Positions 35,729 through 50,200 of a stretch of 64,000 nucleotides of DNA are shown here, piece by piece. The stretch lies in the NCBI GenBank assembly GCA_008692225.1, contig VICG01000008.1, positions 879,001 to 943,000 of the forward strand. Direction: 5' to 3'. The position numbers were made by a program, and so were the translations under genes. This DNA comes from Monilinia fructicola (taxonomy: Eukaryota > Ascomycota > Leotiomycetes > Helotiales > Sclerotiniaceae). The notes beneath the pieces were generated by a model. The model had not been told where the DNA came from and made no database searches. It saw nothing but the letters and a program-made list of their open reading frames with translations. How positions within the stretch are numbered: the first letter of the stretch is position 1; each line of letters begins with the position of its first letter.

Positions 35729-37169
35729 TGCTGCTATTCATACTCTTTGATAGCAATATGATTCTGTGTTGTTTCTTGTTTTATTTTATTTGATGCATTG
35801 AAGAACTTTGGAGATTTGATAGAAAAGAAAATCTTCGCCTAACAATTTTGATGGCATGGATTCTTATCGGTGGTCAATGGTTGAGGCTGCTTATCGGCGT
35901 GCAGCGATAGAATAAGATTATTGATTAGGTCAGCAAACAACAACAACCCTTGAGCTTTGAGTTTTGAGCTTTGAGCGTTGAGCCTTGAGCCTTGACACTT
36001 TCGATTGTTTCTCATCATCTGGCTGGATTGAGACTCCAGAGTTCATTCATTAATCGTGATCAACGTCAACTGCATGATTAAGTTGTCCAAGACCTTTGAT
36101 ATTCACTTCCTGGGATATCATTTGATCGCTTCATCAACGCCCTCGTATTCTATTCCTTTAGAGGACCAAAAATATGGCATTATGCCATATCTGATATATG
36201 GCATATTGCTATATCTAAAATGGTATTTTGATATATCAAATTAGGCAATCCATGGATCTTTGGGCATATGGTATACAAACAGGAGTTAATACTATATAGT
36301 CTATACGTTTATTTTAAGCTTAGTTTGTTGATCTTAGTATATTGAGCTAACCTTGGAAGCTTGTTTAAGCATATTACGAGATTTCGGCTTATTTAAGCGT
36401 ATTGTTTTATTTGGGTATATTCGAGCATATCACAAATCTATAGTATTATTGTTGTTGTTGTTTGTTATTGGTAGTATTGAAGCTATTTAGAATCTACAGT
36501 GGTTAATACGTTATTAAGGGGCATTTTCGAAATAGGGGAGTGGAAGCGAGGTAGAAAAAGCAATTCTTTAACGAATGGAATAACTTACTATTGATGGTAT
36601 TGATGGTATTGAAATAAAGTTGATGATGTTAGAGTGAAATTAAAGAGTCGAAAATGGGATTGAGAATGATATACTAGTATTTGAAAGCTATTTTGAAGCT
36701 ATTTTGAAGCTATATATAGTACTTAGGTATTCCGAAGAATCTTTCAATATGGACGCTTCAAAGTTTCCCACCACTTATATACGTAAAATATACGCTATAA
36801 TAAGAGTGAGGGAGGATTTTACGAATTATATGGCATCCTGCCAGAAAAGTGGTACTCTAGGGTCCGCTTTACATCTCATCCTCCTTCACATCTCGCATTT
36901 ACCGGATAGATGGCCTCTCAAGCTTGGTTTATTAGAGCACACTGCATTGGAGTTCCCAAATCCGCACATAGCGTACTTGCTAGACTACGATGCATCTATC
37001 CGTGAGTGAATTAGCAGAAGGGGTCTCTAGATCTGATCATCGATTTTGCCTCCTGCCCAGGTAAAGGACTTTCCTATATTTCCATTCAGTGTATTCCACA
37101 TAATTTCACTTTGTTACCTTTCATCCGATACTCTTTGAGTCTTTCTCCCTTGAGGTATCTTCAAGTCCC
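35729..37169. other. AT-rich intergenic region with palindromes
   Basis: No gene is supported. Tandem TTGAGCT-like units occupy about 35948-35996. A near-perfect palindrome lies at 36172-36190 (ATATGGCAT against ATGCCATAT) with a third ATATGGCAT copy at about 36197-36205. Further AT-rich sequence contains repeated TTTAAGC and GCATAT words (36360-36430) and a GAAGCTATTTT duplication at 36685-36715. The open frame at 36704-37009 has no domain and is probably chance, although it directly precedes the oxygenase-like gene. Confidence 0.5.
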
Positions 37170-38870
37170 ATGGCTTGGCCAAATCCTTTTCATCGAAATG
37201 ATGAAAAATACTCGCAACTCCTGGGGATTATACTTTTCAATGGACTCCTGAGCATCTTACAGAAGAGCAGATGCATCCTATGAAGTTTTCATATGATGTT
37301 CTGGCTGAAGAATGCTTAAACCGCTTAGATATTATATCGCCACCTCCTTCGGAAGAATTACCACGAAAATCAAAGTAGATTTCCCAATAAAAAGAAAGCG
37401 AGGAGAGACCCAAGAGAGACTTATATGCTTTGTTAAGAGATCATTCTTCTGAGGATGAGACGCTGGGGAAGCTGTGGGAAGAAGTTAATACGATACCGGA
37501 TTGGGTTGTGAGTGCTCTAGTGTTGTCATTCTGGTGATTTATCTTAACCAATACTTAGGATTGGGATCAAATCGGAAGGGGTCAGGATGTTTTCTACAGA
37601 TATGGAGGCGCAGCGTTGACTGGTGTTATGTCAACTATATTCCACAATGCCATGTGGACACTGATCTGAAATCTAATAGCTTGCATATCAATCATTACTT
37701 GGTGGAATGGGTGCAGCTAGAGTTACCGAGGTTCTAGCCAGAACGGGTGGCTTTTCTGCAAAAGTAAGCTTCCACCTCATGAACAATTCCATGTAGAGCT
37801 TGAATGTATTCTCCATTGGAAAAATTCCTGTTCGCATGATTTGCCACAGAGTGCATTCGCAAACAGCTCAAAAGTCTCGAGTCTCTTCAATTACACACAT
37901 CTGCTATATCTGCCCCAACGGTCATCTGATCAAGCTATAGGTAGCGAAAAGAAGACTGTTTTGAAACCACTCAGCTCCTTCTCCAAGTAACACAATCCAT
38001 CGAAGCCATCAAACCAGGCGGCACCGGCCACATATCCTCCGTCAAAGTCCGTCTTCTTCACGCCGTAGTCCGCCGCCGAATCCTTAGCCTAGCCAAAGAA
38101 AAGCCCTCCTACTACTCCATAGCCGACTATGGCATCCCCATCAACGATCTTGATAGTATCGGAACCATTGGCACGTTCTCTGTAAGCCTCATCTGGATCG
38201 CTTTTCCACGTCAAGGAATCTTCCTCCGCGATCAAGAAATAACAGACTACATCGCTTTATGGCGCCTCGTAGCTCATTATCTAGGCACCCCAACATCTCA
38301 TTTCTCATCCCCTGCCACAGCAAAATCAACCATGGAATCTATTCTTCTTTCCGAGATCAAACCCTCTCCTACCTCCAAAATCCTCGCCAACAACATCATT
38401 CTATCGCTTGAGGGTCAACCTCCCAGCTACGCCTCTCGTGAGTTCCTAGAAGCTAGCGCGAGGTGGTTAAACGGGCACGAACTTTCCGATGCCTTAGGAT
38501 TGCGAAGACCATCATTTTACTACACAGCCCTAGTAGCCGGCCAATGCATAGTATTCATGAGCATCAGCTACCTCTACCGAAGCATGAAGTACCTCGACCA
38601 AAAACAAATTACAACACTCAAACGTCTTTTCCCCCAATTTAATCCACAACCCCACCTCTGGACTCACCTCGCACACAGATTTTGCCCTACAATACATCCC
38701 CGAATTCACCACCAAAACAGAGTTGGGGAGAGTATGTAGCAGGAGAGCAAGAAGCTAGCTCAGGGACCGAAAGAAGGACTCTAAGAGCGTTGATCTTTGC
38801 GTGCGTGGGCATGGTGATCGGCGCCTGGTTCGTTTTTGAGAGGGATAGGAGGTATGTGGAAGGGAGTTGA
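37170..38870 (+). CDS. DUF2236 / ER-bound oxygenase (MpaB-like) family protein
   Basis: The encoded protein matches the fungal DUF2236 family, related to the rubber-oxygenase and MpaB catalytic domain, which binds haem. ATG 37170 gives MAWPNPFHRNDEKYSQLLG, then FQWTPEHLTEEQMHPMKFSY and EECLNRLDIISPPPSEELP. An exon ending IPDW is followed by an intron (donor GTGAGT at about 37508, acceptor near 37560), then DWDQIGRGQDVFYRYGGAAL. A second intron (about 37625-37679) restores LAYQSLLGGMGAARVTEVLA, and a third (about 37763-37947) leads to GGTGHISSVKVRLLHAVVRR and GIPINDLDSIGTIGTFSVSL. The C-terminus has a transmembrane helix (LRALIFACVGMVIGAWFVF) before TGA 38868-38870. Stops at 37376-37378 and 37388-37390 and shifts near 37965 and 38690 interrupt the frame. 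The stops vanish if two small indels are assumed. The true substrate is unknown. Confidence 0.75.
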
Positions 38871-39452
38871 ATGGCTGATGAGAAGCGCAGGCTAGTGCGA
38901 CGAATAGAGTTTTGGAAAGGGAAAGCGCAACTCCTCTTTCGTATTGTTATCATGCTTCTACTATGATTCATGTTGGTTGCAAACATCCATGTTTGATTAT
39001 TTGTTTCCCATCCTCATATGAAAGATATCCTCCAAACGTCCTAATTTTCTCTCCCCCAATCTACTTTAACCATGTCTGCTTATTCCTCTCGTCCGCTCAT
39101 TCATCGAATGGATACTCGGAAAAGTCTCTCATCCCACGTTTGATATGTCAAATTCAACATGTACTGTTCTCATCATATGCTGATCTAAATGCCTCATTCC
39201 AAAAATCGACCTTCGATGTGAACTTTTAATATCCAGCTAGACAAGATGCAATGCATCCACGCTGCAAAGATCAATAACGACAGACCACTCGTTTTCTTTT
39301 ATTGCTATCTAAAGCTAACGATAAAAAACCATCGTAACACCGTCCTCCCGGATTCTTCTTTCGTACCAAGGCCAAAATTCATCTAATCAACATGCAATAC
39401 CAACCGCCAAACTCTACAATACCCTCTTTTACCCCCAAAATACGACGATTAA
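38871..39452. other. Convergent intergenic gap
   Basis: This 582-bp gap lies between the 3' ends of the oxygenase-like gene and the minus-strand unknown gene. It is CT-rich on the plus strand, with no repeat array and no supported coding frame. Confidence 0.5.
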
Positions 39453-41493
39453 TCAGCGCTCCATCATCTCAACCCCAGTCTTCCGCCTAACCTTTCTTAA
39501 CCCCCTATTCGAGTACTCCAGTTTATCTTCCCAATCCCGCGCACATCCATTTTCCACCAAACGACTTCTTCCTTCCTCTATTTCCAACGCCTCCACCCAC
39601 ACAACGTTTCTTGCCCCCAACATAACTCGCACCACTAACCGTGCGCCTCTCCCTCCAATTCCAAAGATCTCGACTGCACGAGCGTTCCCTCTTCACCTTC
39701 TCCGAAGAATTCGAGTCTGGTCGTTTCTGGAAATAAGCCCGTCGAGAACGACTGTTGGGATCAAGCCAATGCAAGCATATTTTCATGTATGGGTCTTACT
39801 TTGCCCTCGAAGAAATAGACACGTTGCCTCACGAACCAATCCCAGAATCCCAAAAAGTCATACGCATTCCTCAGTTCCCTGTGGCCTTTTGATTTTCATC
39901 CGCAGCCAGCTCATCGAGACTCATGGGCTCCACCGTGATCCTGTGGGTTCCTGCTTCACAGGTCCACTGGAACTTGACATTCAGCAATCCTTCGGTTCTT
40001 TGAATCCCATCAAACCCCCACGATAGACTAGTGTAAGAGGTGCGATGGTTTTGAGTTGATGATGTGATGCGATAAGTGTAGGGTAGTTTTTTTCCCAATG
40101 TCAGCGGTAAGAGTCTATGCTTCAGTTCCATGAGACGGAAGACTTCTTTCTTTGCATCTTCATCTTGGGCTTCTTCTGCTTTCGCAATTTTCTTGTACCC
40201 ATTCTGCATACCTATCGCAACCCCATCGCCTCAATAACTGGATTTTGGGGCTCTTCATAATTTCTTCGTAAGAAGCACTTGTTTCTGCATCTGGCTCTGA
40301 TTTGATGGATGAGATGGTAGGAGGATTCCCATCCATCATTCTTCTTGATGTCTTGGGTAGTGTCAATGCACCAGGGGCTGCTTGATCCTTCCTGTCGTCT
40401 CTGCAAATGTTAAGTTCATCTGATCCATTTTTTCAGTGATATGAATGGCTGATCCTGTGGTGACATGAGGCCCTCCGTTCACCAATTCACACCTTACCTC
40501 ATGTGCTGGGGGTGAGTTTTGTACCGACCGATACCTCAACCAATTCTGCAACCGTTGACGTTATCTGATCTTTCTTGCCGATAGTGTCGATAACCTGTCC
40601 AGTAGTAGTACTAATACAGCCTCTATCTCCGATTTCAACCCCCAGCATTTTCCTCCAATGCACTTGGCTCGCCCACCACATCCGATACCTCTGTAACCGT
40701 CGAAGTCATCTGTTTCTCCTTGCCGACGACGTTGATAACAGGTGCTGCAGAAATATGTAGACCCTCATAAGCCTCATCCACTATCGCATTTATAGCATGA
40801 ACCTCCGAACTCGTCACTCTCTGCGCCTTTTGAAGTCATCGCCCCAGTCACAGAATTGACCGCACCGACCCGAGTCAAAGGAACGTTTCCACATTCCGAT
40901 GTGTCCCCATAACTCCTATCATTCCCTACGAAGCCATCAAATTAGCACCCATACTTTCACGTCCTTTACACACCCGATTTCTGGAAACTCGCTGGGGGAA
41001 GTTCCACTGTAACGTCAATACCTACAAAACAACCTAAACACAATCCGTTCCGCCACTTCCAACTTCCCTCTTTCCCTTTCCCTTTCCCTTTCGTCTTCCA
41101 TCAATGGCCCCGCCAAGAGATCCTCCCTTACCCCAAACGCAGCAAGCACACTCTCGTACGCCTGCAAAAACCTCACCAGATCCAGCTTCTCGTCGATAGC
41201 TCGGTACACCATTTCCTTTTTGCTATATACTTACGAGGGTATGCATCGACGGGGAATGTCGGATCAGTTCTTTGGGCCGGTTTGGGTGGGGGGTAGTAGG
41301 GCGAGTCTGGAGGCACATTCCGACTGGAAGCATCGAGAGATATGAAGGGAGGGGTACTCCGGAGACTGTGAGGTAGGGAGAGGGGAGAAATTGAGCCGAG
41401 CTCGCCGTCGTCCTCGAGGGATGCTGGGAGGGGAAATGCAACGTTTAGCCAGGGACGTGTATTGCGGGAGGAGGAGGAGGAGGAGGAAGACAT
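39453..41493 (-). CDS. Unrecognised protein with internal repeats
   Basis: I do not recognise this family. ATG 41493 opens a poly-Ser start (MSSSSSSSSRNTRPWLNVAF), then a Pro/Ser-rich segment and a likely helical region (IDEKLDLVRFLQAYESVLAA, FGVREDLLAGPLMEDE). The middle (about 40380-40830) contains three related segments of about 35-45 residues: PVINVVGKEKQMTSTVTEV, QVIDTIGKKDQITSTVAEL and AIHITEKMDQMNLTFAET. A charged domain follows (ASYEEIMKSPKIQLLRRWG, AKKEVFRLMELKHRLLPLTL). The C-terminus has ELRNAYDFLGFWDWFVRQRV, TRLEFFGEGEEGTLVQSRSL and VRVMLGARNVVWVEALEIEE, ending EMMER at TGA 39453-39455. Frame changes are needed near 41225, 41040, 40640, 40500, 40375, 40195, 39875, 39805 and 39640, mostly at A or C runs. 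Consistent coding on one strand over 2 kb supports a real gene. No function is inferred. Confidence 0.6.
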
Positions 41494-42525
41494 ATTTTAG
41501 GCTGGGGTGGGTCGATGTGCGGCAAGAGAGATGTGTAGAAATATATATACAACAAAGCAAAAGCTTGAGAGCGCTGCGCGCCACTTTGCAACTAAGAATG
41601 TTAATATAATTCTCTATAAGGAATGCAAGGGAAATTCTTCGATGAGTTTGTGTGATTGAATGATGTGATGTGATGCGATGTGAACGGTTGAGGTTGAGCA
41701 AAATGGACCGTGTGATGGAACGGCTTCTGTTTCGGGAAAGTGCGACTACGCAACCTAACTCGCGATGTGAAAATAGCAGATGCAGACAGTGGGACTCGAA
41801 AGCCCCTTGTAACGTGGATGGAGATGCAGAGTTGAACGTAGCAGGTACGACTCATCCCCCACCCATAAGAGCAGAGCGGCAAGAACGCGCCGACTCAAAC
41901 GATTGGGGAATTGGTGACATCGATCATCCACGGCTAGTCATCCGATAGACCGAAGAACTTCCTCGCGTGCGCGGGATTCCCAAATGCGGAACCGAGGCGG
42001 GTTGACAACAGGCGGGGGGGGGTTGCAAGGGAGAAACAAAAGGTGCGTGGGCGGGCTTCCAGAGCACAAGACCCGCAAGGAAAACAGCAAATATCCTCAA
42101 TCCCAATTCACGGCAAAGACGCAGGCCTCAAATCCCGAATGGAAACTACTAATCACCAATAGCGTTCTGCATTCAAGCCGACTATTGAGATTTATCTAGC
42201 CCGTGCTAACCCAAGCGTGCAAACACAAAGCAATAGATATGGAGGTACGTGGATACAAAACATCCACGTCCTACAGCAACCGTCTCAACGGTCAAATCCC
42301 ACCGTCATTAAAAAACATACAGTGAAGAGGAGGAAGACAGATGCGGAAGGAAAAAGTGACTGTACAACAGCGGACGCTCGAAGCCCACACACACAAAAGT
42401 TCGTACATGCGCTCGCTACCAAATCTCTTTTATGAATTAACCCCAGCATGTATAAGCAGTAAGCAAGGATCAAGATCGTCCCCACCCCCCGTCGATCCCG
42501 CGAACCCATTCGCCGACCTCAAAAC
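41494..42525. other. Intergenic region
   Basis: There is no supported gene. A TGATG-type repeat lies at about 41655-41680, and a poly-G run at about 42013-42020. The open frames at 41670-41948 and 42217-42435 show no domain. The stretch should include the promoter of the unknown protein gene and the 3' flank of the HMG-box gene. Confidence 0.45.
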
Positions 42526-45134
42526 CTAAACGTCTTCGGGTCTTTCTCGTCCATCCTCCCTTTGATCTTTTCCCGGCCACTTCCTTCCTTTTCTCTCTCT
42601 CTCTCTCTCTCTTTTTCTCTTTCTCTTTCCCCACCCCCACTTCCAATCGTACTCACACTCCCCTTTCTCAACCCCGCGCTTGTATCCCCAATGCTCCCTT
42701 AGACTACCTTCCCGCCCCGCCTTCTCAGAAACCAGTACCCTGACCACGATTCCCCTCCCTCCTCCCCCAACAGACCATTCCACACCCCCGCACCTCTCCA
42801 TTTCCTCCCTCCCTACACCCTTAACAAAAACCGTTAAATCCGCCCCTACGATTCCCCTCCACAGCGTAGCCATCCACTGCCAATGGATCTACCGGTGCAT
42901 AAGAATCGTTGATCGGGAGTCTCATACTATACGAGTCTGACAGTGTAAGAGAGTAGCCATGAGGGATGAGAGCAATGGGAGTTTTCTTAGGAGGGGTCGA
43001 AGACTGCGACGCTTCTGATGATCGGGCTGTAGAGGAAGTGGTCGACGCTTCTCTCTGCGAGGAGAAGAAGGGGGGATCGAAGTGATGAATTTGGTGATTT
43101 GCGAGGAGTTGCGATGCCACTGCGAGATGGTGGAGAGGTATTCGATGAAGGGATCTGCCGCTACGGGGTCATCTTTTCCTCCGAGATCTTTCAGATCCGT
43201 CGCCGTCTCGTGTTTATCCTCGCCCTTCTCTCCGGCCCTTTCTTTTCCCTTCTCGCTTGTCTGTTCTTTCCCAGTATCCTTCACCGCTGAGACGTCCCGC
43301 ATCTCGGTATCTGCATCCCCATCTAGCCTCGTTTCCCTGGATATCGGACCGGGACTTGACTCGGTAACCCAAGTCCTGACCACGCAACTAGCATCCTTCT
43401 CCAAATGCCCTCGGATAAAATCCCCCACTTCCCTAATCAACCCATTTTCAACCCCCTCAACCGCAATGACCGCCCCCCTGACATCCTGCGCCGGACTCGT
43501 CGGGCCGGGTGCCGCCAAGGGAGGAGAAATCTTCGAAAGCACAGTCAACTTATTCATATATGGGATCGTCATGACCATAGCTTCAATACTACGAGCTTGA
43601 GACTCCCGATTCTCATGGCGGGCATCGCGTTCCACGGGACGATGGGCGGAAGATGGCGTCGGAAGCTGGGTTTGGAGGGGAGGCAAGCGCAGGGATTCGT
43701 CAAACGTGGGTGTGCGGTTGCGGTATATGGGCGTCATGCTCTGTTGCATGTGAGTGCCTCGCATGGGAGCCGATTGAGGCGGGCCCATGACGCCCGGTCT
43801 TGAAGCCTGAAGAGGTTGCGGAGGGTTTCGGAAGGGGCCCGCAGACATTGGGATCTGTTGATTGCGGGCGAAGCCTGGTTGGGGGGTGGAGTAAGTCATT
43901 GGCGAGGGTTGTGGATAGACCCTCGGATCGTTGTTGAAGCGTCGACGTTTGAAATCAGGGGAGGGAGATTGCATCTCCATATCTTGATTGTGTTCATGAT
44001 GCGTATGGAGGGCTGGAGGGTATTGGTGTCGCCTAACCATGTGCTGGGGAGGTGGACCTATCCGTGGGGAATCTACTCTGCCGCTGCCGGGCATTTGTGC
44101 TAGATAGCGTGGTCGCTCAAGCTCACCGAGCTGTGGTTGGTACGGAGGTTTCTGAGATTGCGGGGACTGGTTACTGGAGCCGAACTGTGGAGTAATTCTA
44201 TCACTACGAGGAACTGCGGCCCCAAAGGCCGGCGTGAATGGTGTCAACGGTGTGCTTGGCGTTGAGATGTAGCGCCCGTTACATCTCGGACACCGACTAG
44301 GATCGTCCAAATTTGAAGTTGACGGACGACTGCCGACCGTTTTTCCCGGCCCTTCGCGGCTGGTAACGATAATTAGGATATTGTCTTTGGTGACGCTGTT
44401 TTTTCTTCCTAGATGCCATCGGGTCAGCATGGTCTATCATCACGAGCGATTTTTGTGGATTCTTACCTCAGCGAGTCTTTTCCATTCCTCTTTTACACTT
44501 GGAGCCTGCTCTCGCCACTGTTCGCCAATAATCTTTGATATTTCGGGATTTGCAAGACCGGGATGCTGGGCGACGACTTGTGCCTGATAATGTTGACGGT
44601 AAAGGATAAATGCTAGAAAGGGATCAGGTTAGCCTCTCGACGCTGTGGTAAAAACAAAGGATCCATATCGATAAACAAAGATTAGGTGAACAGAGGGTTT
44701 CTGGAGCCCCCCTCTCAATAACCAATCAAAGATTATTGTCAATCATCATTGTCAAAGAAAGTTTTAGGTCACGCACCGTTTCGAGGTCGTGGTATCTTGG
44801 GGTCCGGTTGACAAAGGCAGACTTGTTCTGTGGCCGCCGTATCAGAAATGGGCGAAGGTCTTGAGGTGCTATTGCTGGTGCTAGCACTAACCAAGGCCAG
44901 ATCTCCGATTCGCGGTGGATTCGCACTCTCAGTATCGAGTGATGCGGCCCGTTTTCTCGACACGCGGTCAAAAGCTGGAGGCGAAACGGGAGTGGGAGGC
45001 TCGGAGTGCTTCTCTGGGAGGATCGGTCTCAACGAATTCCTCCTACTAGAATCTGTTGAGATGCTAACGGGAGATCGAGGCGCGGCCCTACCAATGCTAC
45101 GGTTGACCCTGCGTGTTTCTGCAACAATTGACAT
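42526..45134 (-). CDS. HMG-box transcription factor
   Basis: This is a sequence-specific HMG-box protein of the fungal MATA_HMG/Ste11-like group, expected to act in the nucleus. Exon 1 (45134-44777) encodes MSIVAETRRVNRSIGRAAPR and ends in PKIPRPRN, the start of the box. Exon 2 (44612-44467) supplies AFILYRQHYQAQVVAQHPGL, ANPEISKIIGEQWREQAPSV and KEEWKRLAE. Exon 3 starts at 44408 and completes the box with EEK-QRHQRQYPNYRYQPRR after dropping one A from an A-run. A conserved block CPRCNGRYISTPSTPLTPFT, long Pro/Gln-rich disordered regions, and a C-terminal domain follow (KISPPLAAPGPTSPAQDV, RGAVIAVEGVENGLIREVG). It ends with HWQWMATLWRGIVGADLTVF and a charged tail. Extra frame changes lie near 44335, 43085 and 42895. 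Proteins of this architecture are often linked to sexual development or mating-type regulation, but that role is not shown here. Confidence 0.85.
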
Positions 45135-45792
45135 GATGTCGGATCAAGTGAGATGGGGGAGGGGGGGGGGAAAGGAAAAGGTTGATGTTTCTGAATCAAA
45201 TATCAAGTGGGAGCTCCAGAGTATAATAGACAGAAAGGAAAAATAAAGGGGAAGAATAGAAGGGCTGAATGGCCTTCTTGTTGGTGACGAAATTCTTTGT
45301 ATGCATTGCCACTGGATAAAGAAAAAGACAATTCTATCATCTCTCAATTCATCCATAATCAACATCTGGTTGTGTCATTCTGTCCATTCTAGGCATTATG
45401 ATAAGTGTTGGTGTCTTTGTTGTCTCGGGAAGACTGCACAGCTGCAGTTTCGCATGCGTTTTCCTTTGTCTTGTACGAACGCCGTTACCAAAACTTCACT
45501 CCCATTAATTCCCAGGAAATGATAAGGGAGGGGAGGGGGAAAAAAAAGTAAGAAAACGCTTTGGTAACGGCCAAGGTAGAGTTAACTTTTATGCTTACTA
45601 AATCAGTGACTTGGAATGCATTTCCAATTTGGGAGGAATGTATTCCTAATTAGTGTTTGGATCGTACATAAAATTCTGCAAACAGAGACCCCTTTAGACG
45701 CCAAACCAAACGAAGCGATCCCAGCTTTTGGTAAACCCCTGTCCTGTTCCAATGCAACCACGCCAATGAACTGCATCAGTCGCATCCGTTGT
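45135..45792. other. Intergenic region between HMG-box gene and RVB1
   Basis: This 658-bp segment lies between the start of the HMG-box gene and the 3' end of RVB1, both on the minus strand. It therefore holds the HMG-box promoter. It is purine-rich near 45155-45175 and 45525-45550. No gene is seen. Confidence 0.5.
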
Positions 45793-47286
<1,494 letters not shown>

Positions 47287-50200
47287 CTTCACCAATTGTA
47301 AACGTGCAATCGAATATTTGCGATCGAGAGGTGATATCAAGTATTCCGAGCACCCTGCGCGTCAACTGCCAAAATCAGAGATCAGATACGTAAATGAGTC
47401 TCCGTTTCAACTGTCGCAAGCGGGAAATAAATTGAGCGTAATTGGCGCAAAAATCGATGATTCCAAAGCTGGAAAATGAAGTTATGCAAACCAGAGAATA
47501 ATTTCGTGGAAGGCTGCACATACATGTGGAAGGTTAAACGCGACAGAGTTAAGCGTGGTGGGTTTAGTCACGTGAATCTACAAGGCTGACCAACTGCAGC
47601 CCACGACCGCTCGCCCTTTGGAGTACCTAGGTAAGCTTATGTATCCATGGATACCTAGGTACCCATGAATTTTCCAACAAACGTTCCCGGTAATCAGCAA
47701 TGGTGAGAAAAGTTTCAGGCCGCCTGGAGAATCCCGGGAGAGACGCGGTTATGGATGTTCAAAATCGGCGCTTTTCAGCTCAAGAACGATACATATCTAG
47801 CACACCAATTGCAAGCACGCAAATCGAAAGTGCCCGATTGTCGACCTTTGCTTGAAGATGCTAGCGAGCGCATAGGACTGGGAGCTCGAGAGGGGAGTAT
47901 TTCCGTCGTCCTTCACCGTATACTTTAAGCACATCGCGGGCCTTCCATCTCACCACGATAGAACTAGTACAATACAAGTATTGTGTTCATTGTGCAAGCC
48001 GTTACAACTACACCTGAGCTTTCTCGTATAAATTTTCGCCAATCATTACTGGAAGAAAGGGAATCGCCTCATTGATCACGGCGGATGTATTCATGTAGGT
48101 GATTAGAGAGTTTGAAGCCTGTGGGTGTTTGTGAACGGCGGCTGAGTGCATGATGTGTATGAGGCAAGCCGTTGGTGTGGTATCTGGTTGGTAGATTTGG
48201 TAATCGGTCACGCTTGCAGCGTCCCTTTACATTGATCATCCATCTCGGCGAATGAGAGGTGGTGTGCATCACTACGAGGAGTTATTGGCTGCTACCTAGA
48301 CGTTGATATCCATCGCTCAGTGGGATTAGTGAAATACGTCCAAACGGTCGGTTTTGTCGGGTGTATCTGGAGGAGAGATTTCTATGCCGTCTTACTTTCG
48401 CTCGAGACGAAATCCAAAATTGTAAGTTACGCGGATGCCATGGTGGAGGGATATTCGCTCGATTTATTGTAGATCAGGTACTTCGGAAGTTGTAAATCTT
48501 GTAGACCCTCGCCGTTGTCTACCAATTAGCATTGCCTCTGTGATGGTAACGACATCTACATCATATGATACTGTACACCTATTGATCAACTATGTCGTAT
48601 GGTAGCATAGCATATCATATCATCAAGATCACAAGCTAGAGCTCTAGTATAAGTAGGTAGCAGCGTACAGCATTCAATCGATACTACTAATGCGTACCAT
48701 TTCAAGAAACAATCAAGCAGTAGGCGTCAACAGTGACAAGTTAAACCCACCCCAATACTCAGAACATCAAGCAAGTTCGGAACGGCCCACCATCCCCAAG
48801 CCCCACCAACATACCATCATCCCCCAACACAACACCAACAGCAGACATCCCTCCCGCATCAGGTACTTCCACCACACCTCAAAACCTACATCATCCTCCA
48901 TCCTCCTCCTACCACCCCAAGCCCAGCAGCAGTATCTAACCAAGAGAGCAGACGAATCTTCCCCATCCTCCTGAATAATAAATACAAGACACCACCAAGC
49001 CCTACAATCCCAGCACCACAGTCGTATTCCGAATGATTAGTTTCCATATGCTTTTATAGCTGATAGTCGATAGCCGATGCGAGAATTGCGGCTGATCAAA
49101 TGCATGGACAGAAGCCTATGCTTGGGGCAAAATATGATAAGAGACGCCGCAGAAATTTCTTTTCACGAGGTCGATATCCAAAACCGCTTCTGTATCTATC
49201 GAAGGATCTTGGGTCTCGTACTAACCGAGTACTTTTTGGGCGTAAAAAAGTAGGGGTTGAGATTCAACGTGTAGGGAGGATATTGTTTTGGTCGGGGTAT
49301 GACATTTCAGGGCGAGAAAGGGAGAAAGTGCGTCGAGAAGAATCAGTATAAGATACAGAAGTCTCACCTCCAAGTTCCCAGAGGATCGGAGAGCATACAC
49401 CCCAAAGATAAAAAGTTCGATGCAAGAAAGATCACGATACCATGATATCCATGGATATCCACAGCCTTTCGGGAATGACATCCGAGAACATTATGTGAGC
49501 CTCATGACAGAACCGACCACCGCACATATGGGTTGATGTTTGCTTGAGATGCAGGTGATCGAACAATCGATACCTGTAAACATGCTAGGCCGGATACAAC
49601 CTGGGTTGCGATATATTCACTTGAAATTGCGCTGCGTAAGTATGAGTCGAATCTGATTGAAGGGGGAGGGGAGTGGAATCTGGGATTTGGGTTGAGATTT
49701 GGAAACATGATGGGTGGCAAGGCAGAGTACAGAGGGTGGCGGTGGATGTGAAGATCGGATGGTCGTGAATGAGTGACTCATTGAACGATCAACAGAGACC
49801 GTGGAGAAGGATCCAGCACCAGACGTGAATGACTCCTCATAGCGCACCCTACCAGAAAACAGTCGTATCGTGGATGAAGTGCATGAAATTGACATGATAG
49901 GACAACAGCTCAGTGCGACCTTGCCCATGTAAGATTTTGAGTGAATAACGTGAGTGAAGGTATATGCTAATAAAAAATATTATTGATCATTCAATTGTCT
50001 TTCTTTACCCAGGAATATCCAATTCCGTGTAGACAGACCTGTTAGGATGAGATTTTCCTTACAATATGGACTAAGTAGAAATATCGAAGAGATCTCATCT
50101 AATCATAGAACAACTGCAGAGGAAGGAATTGTAGGTCACACATTAGACTGGAAAGGGGGTTCCAAGGTTTGCTGTAGTCAAATGGTAGTGTCACTGGTAC

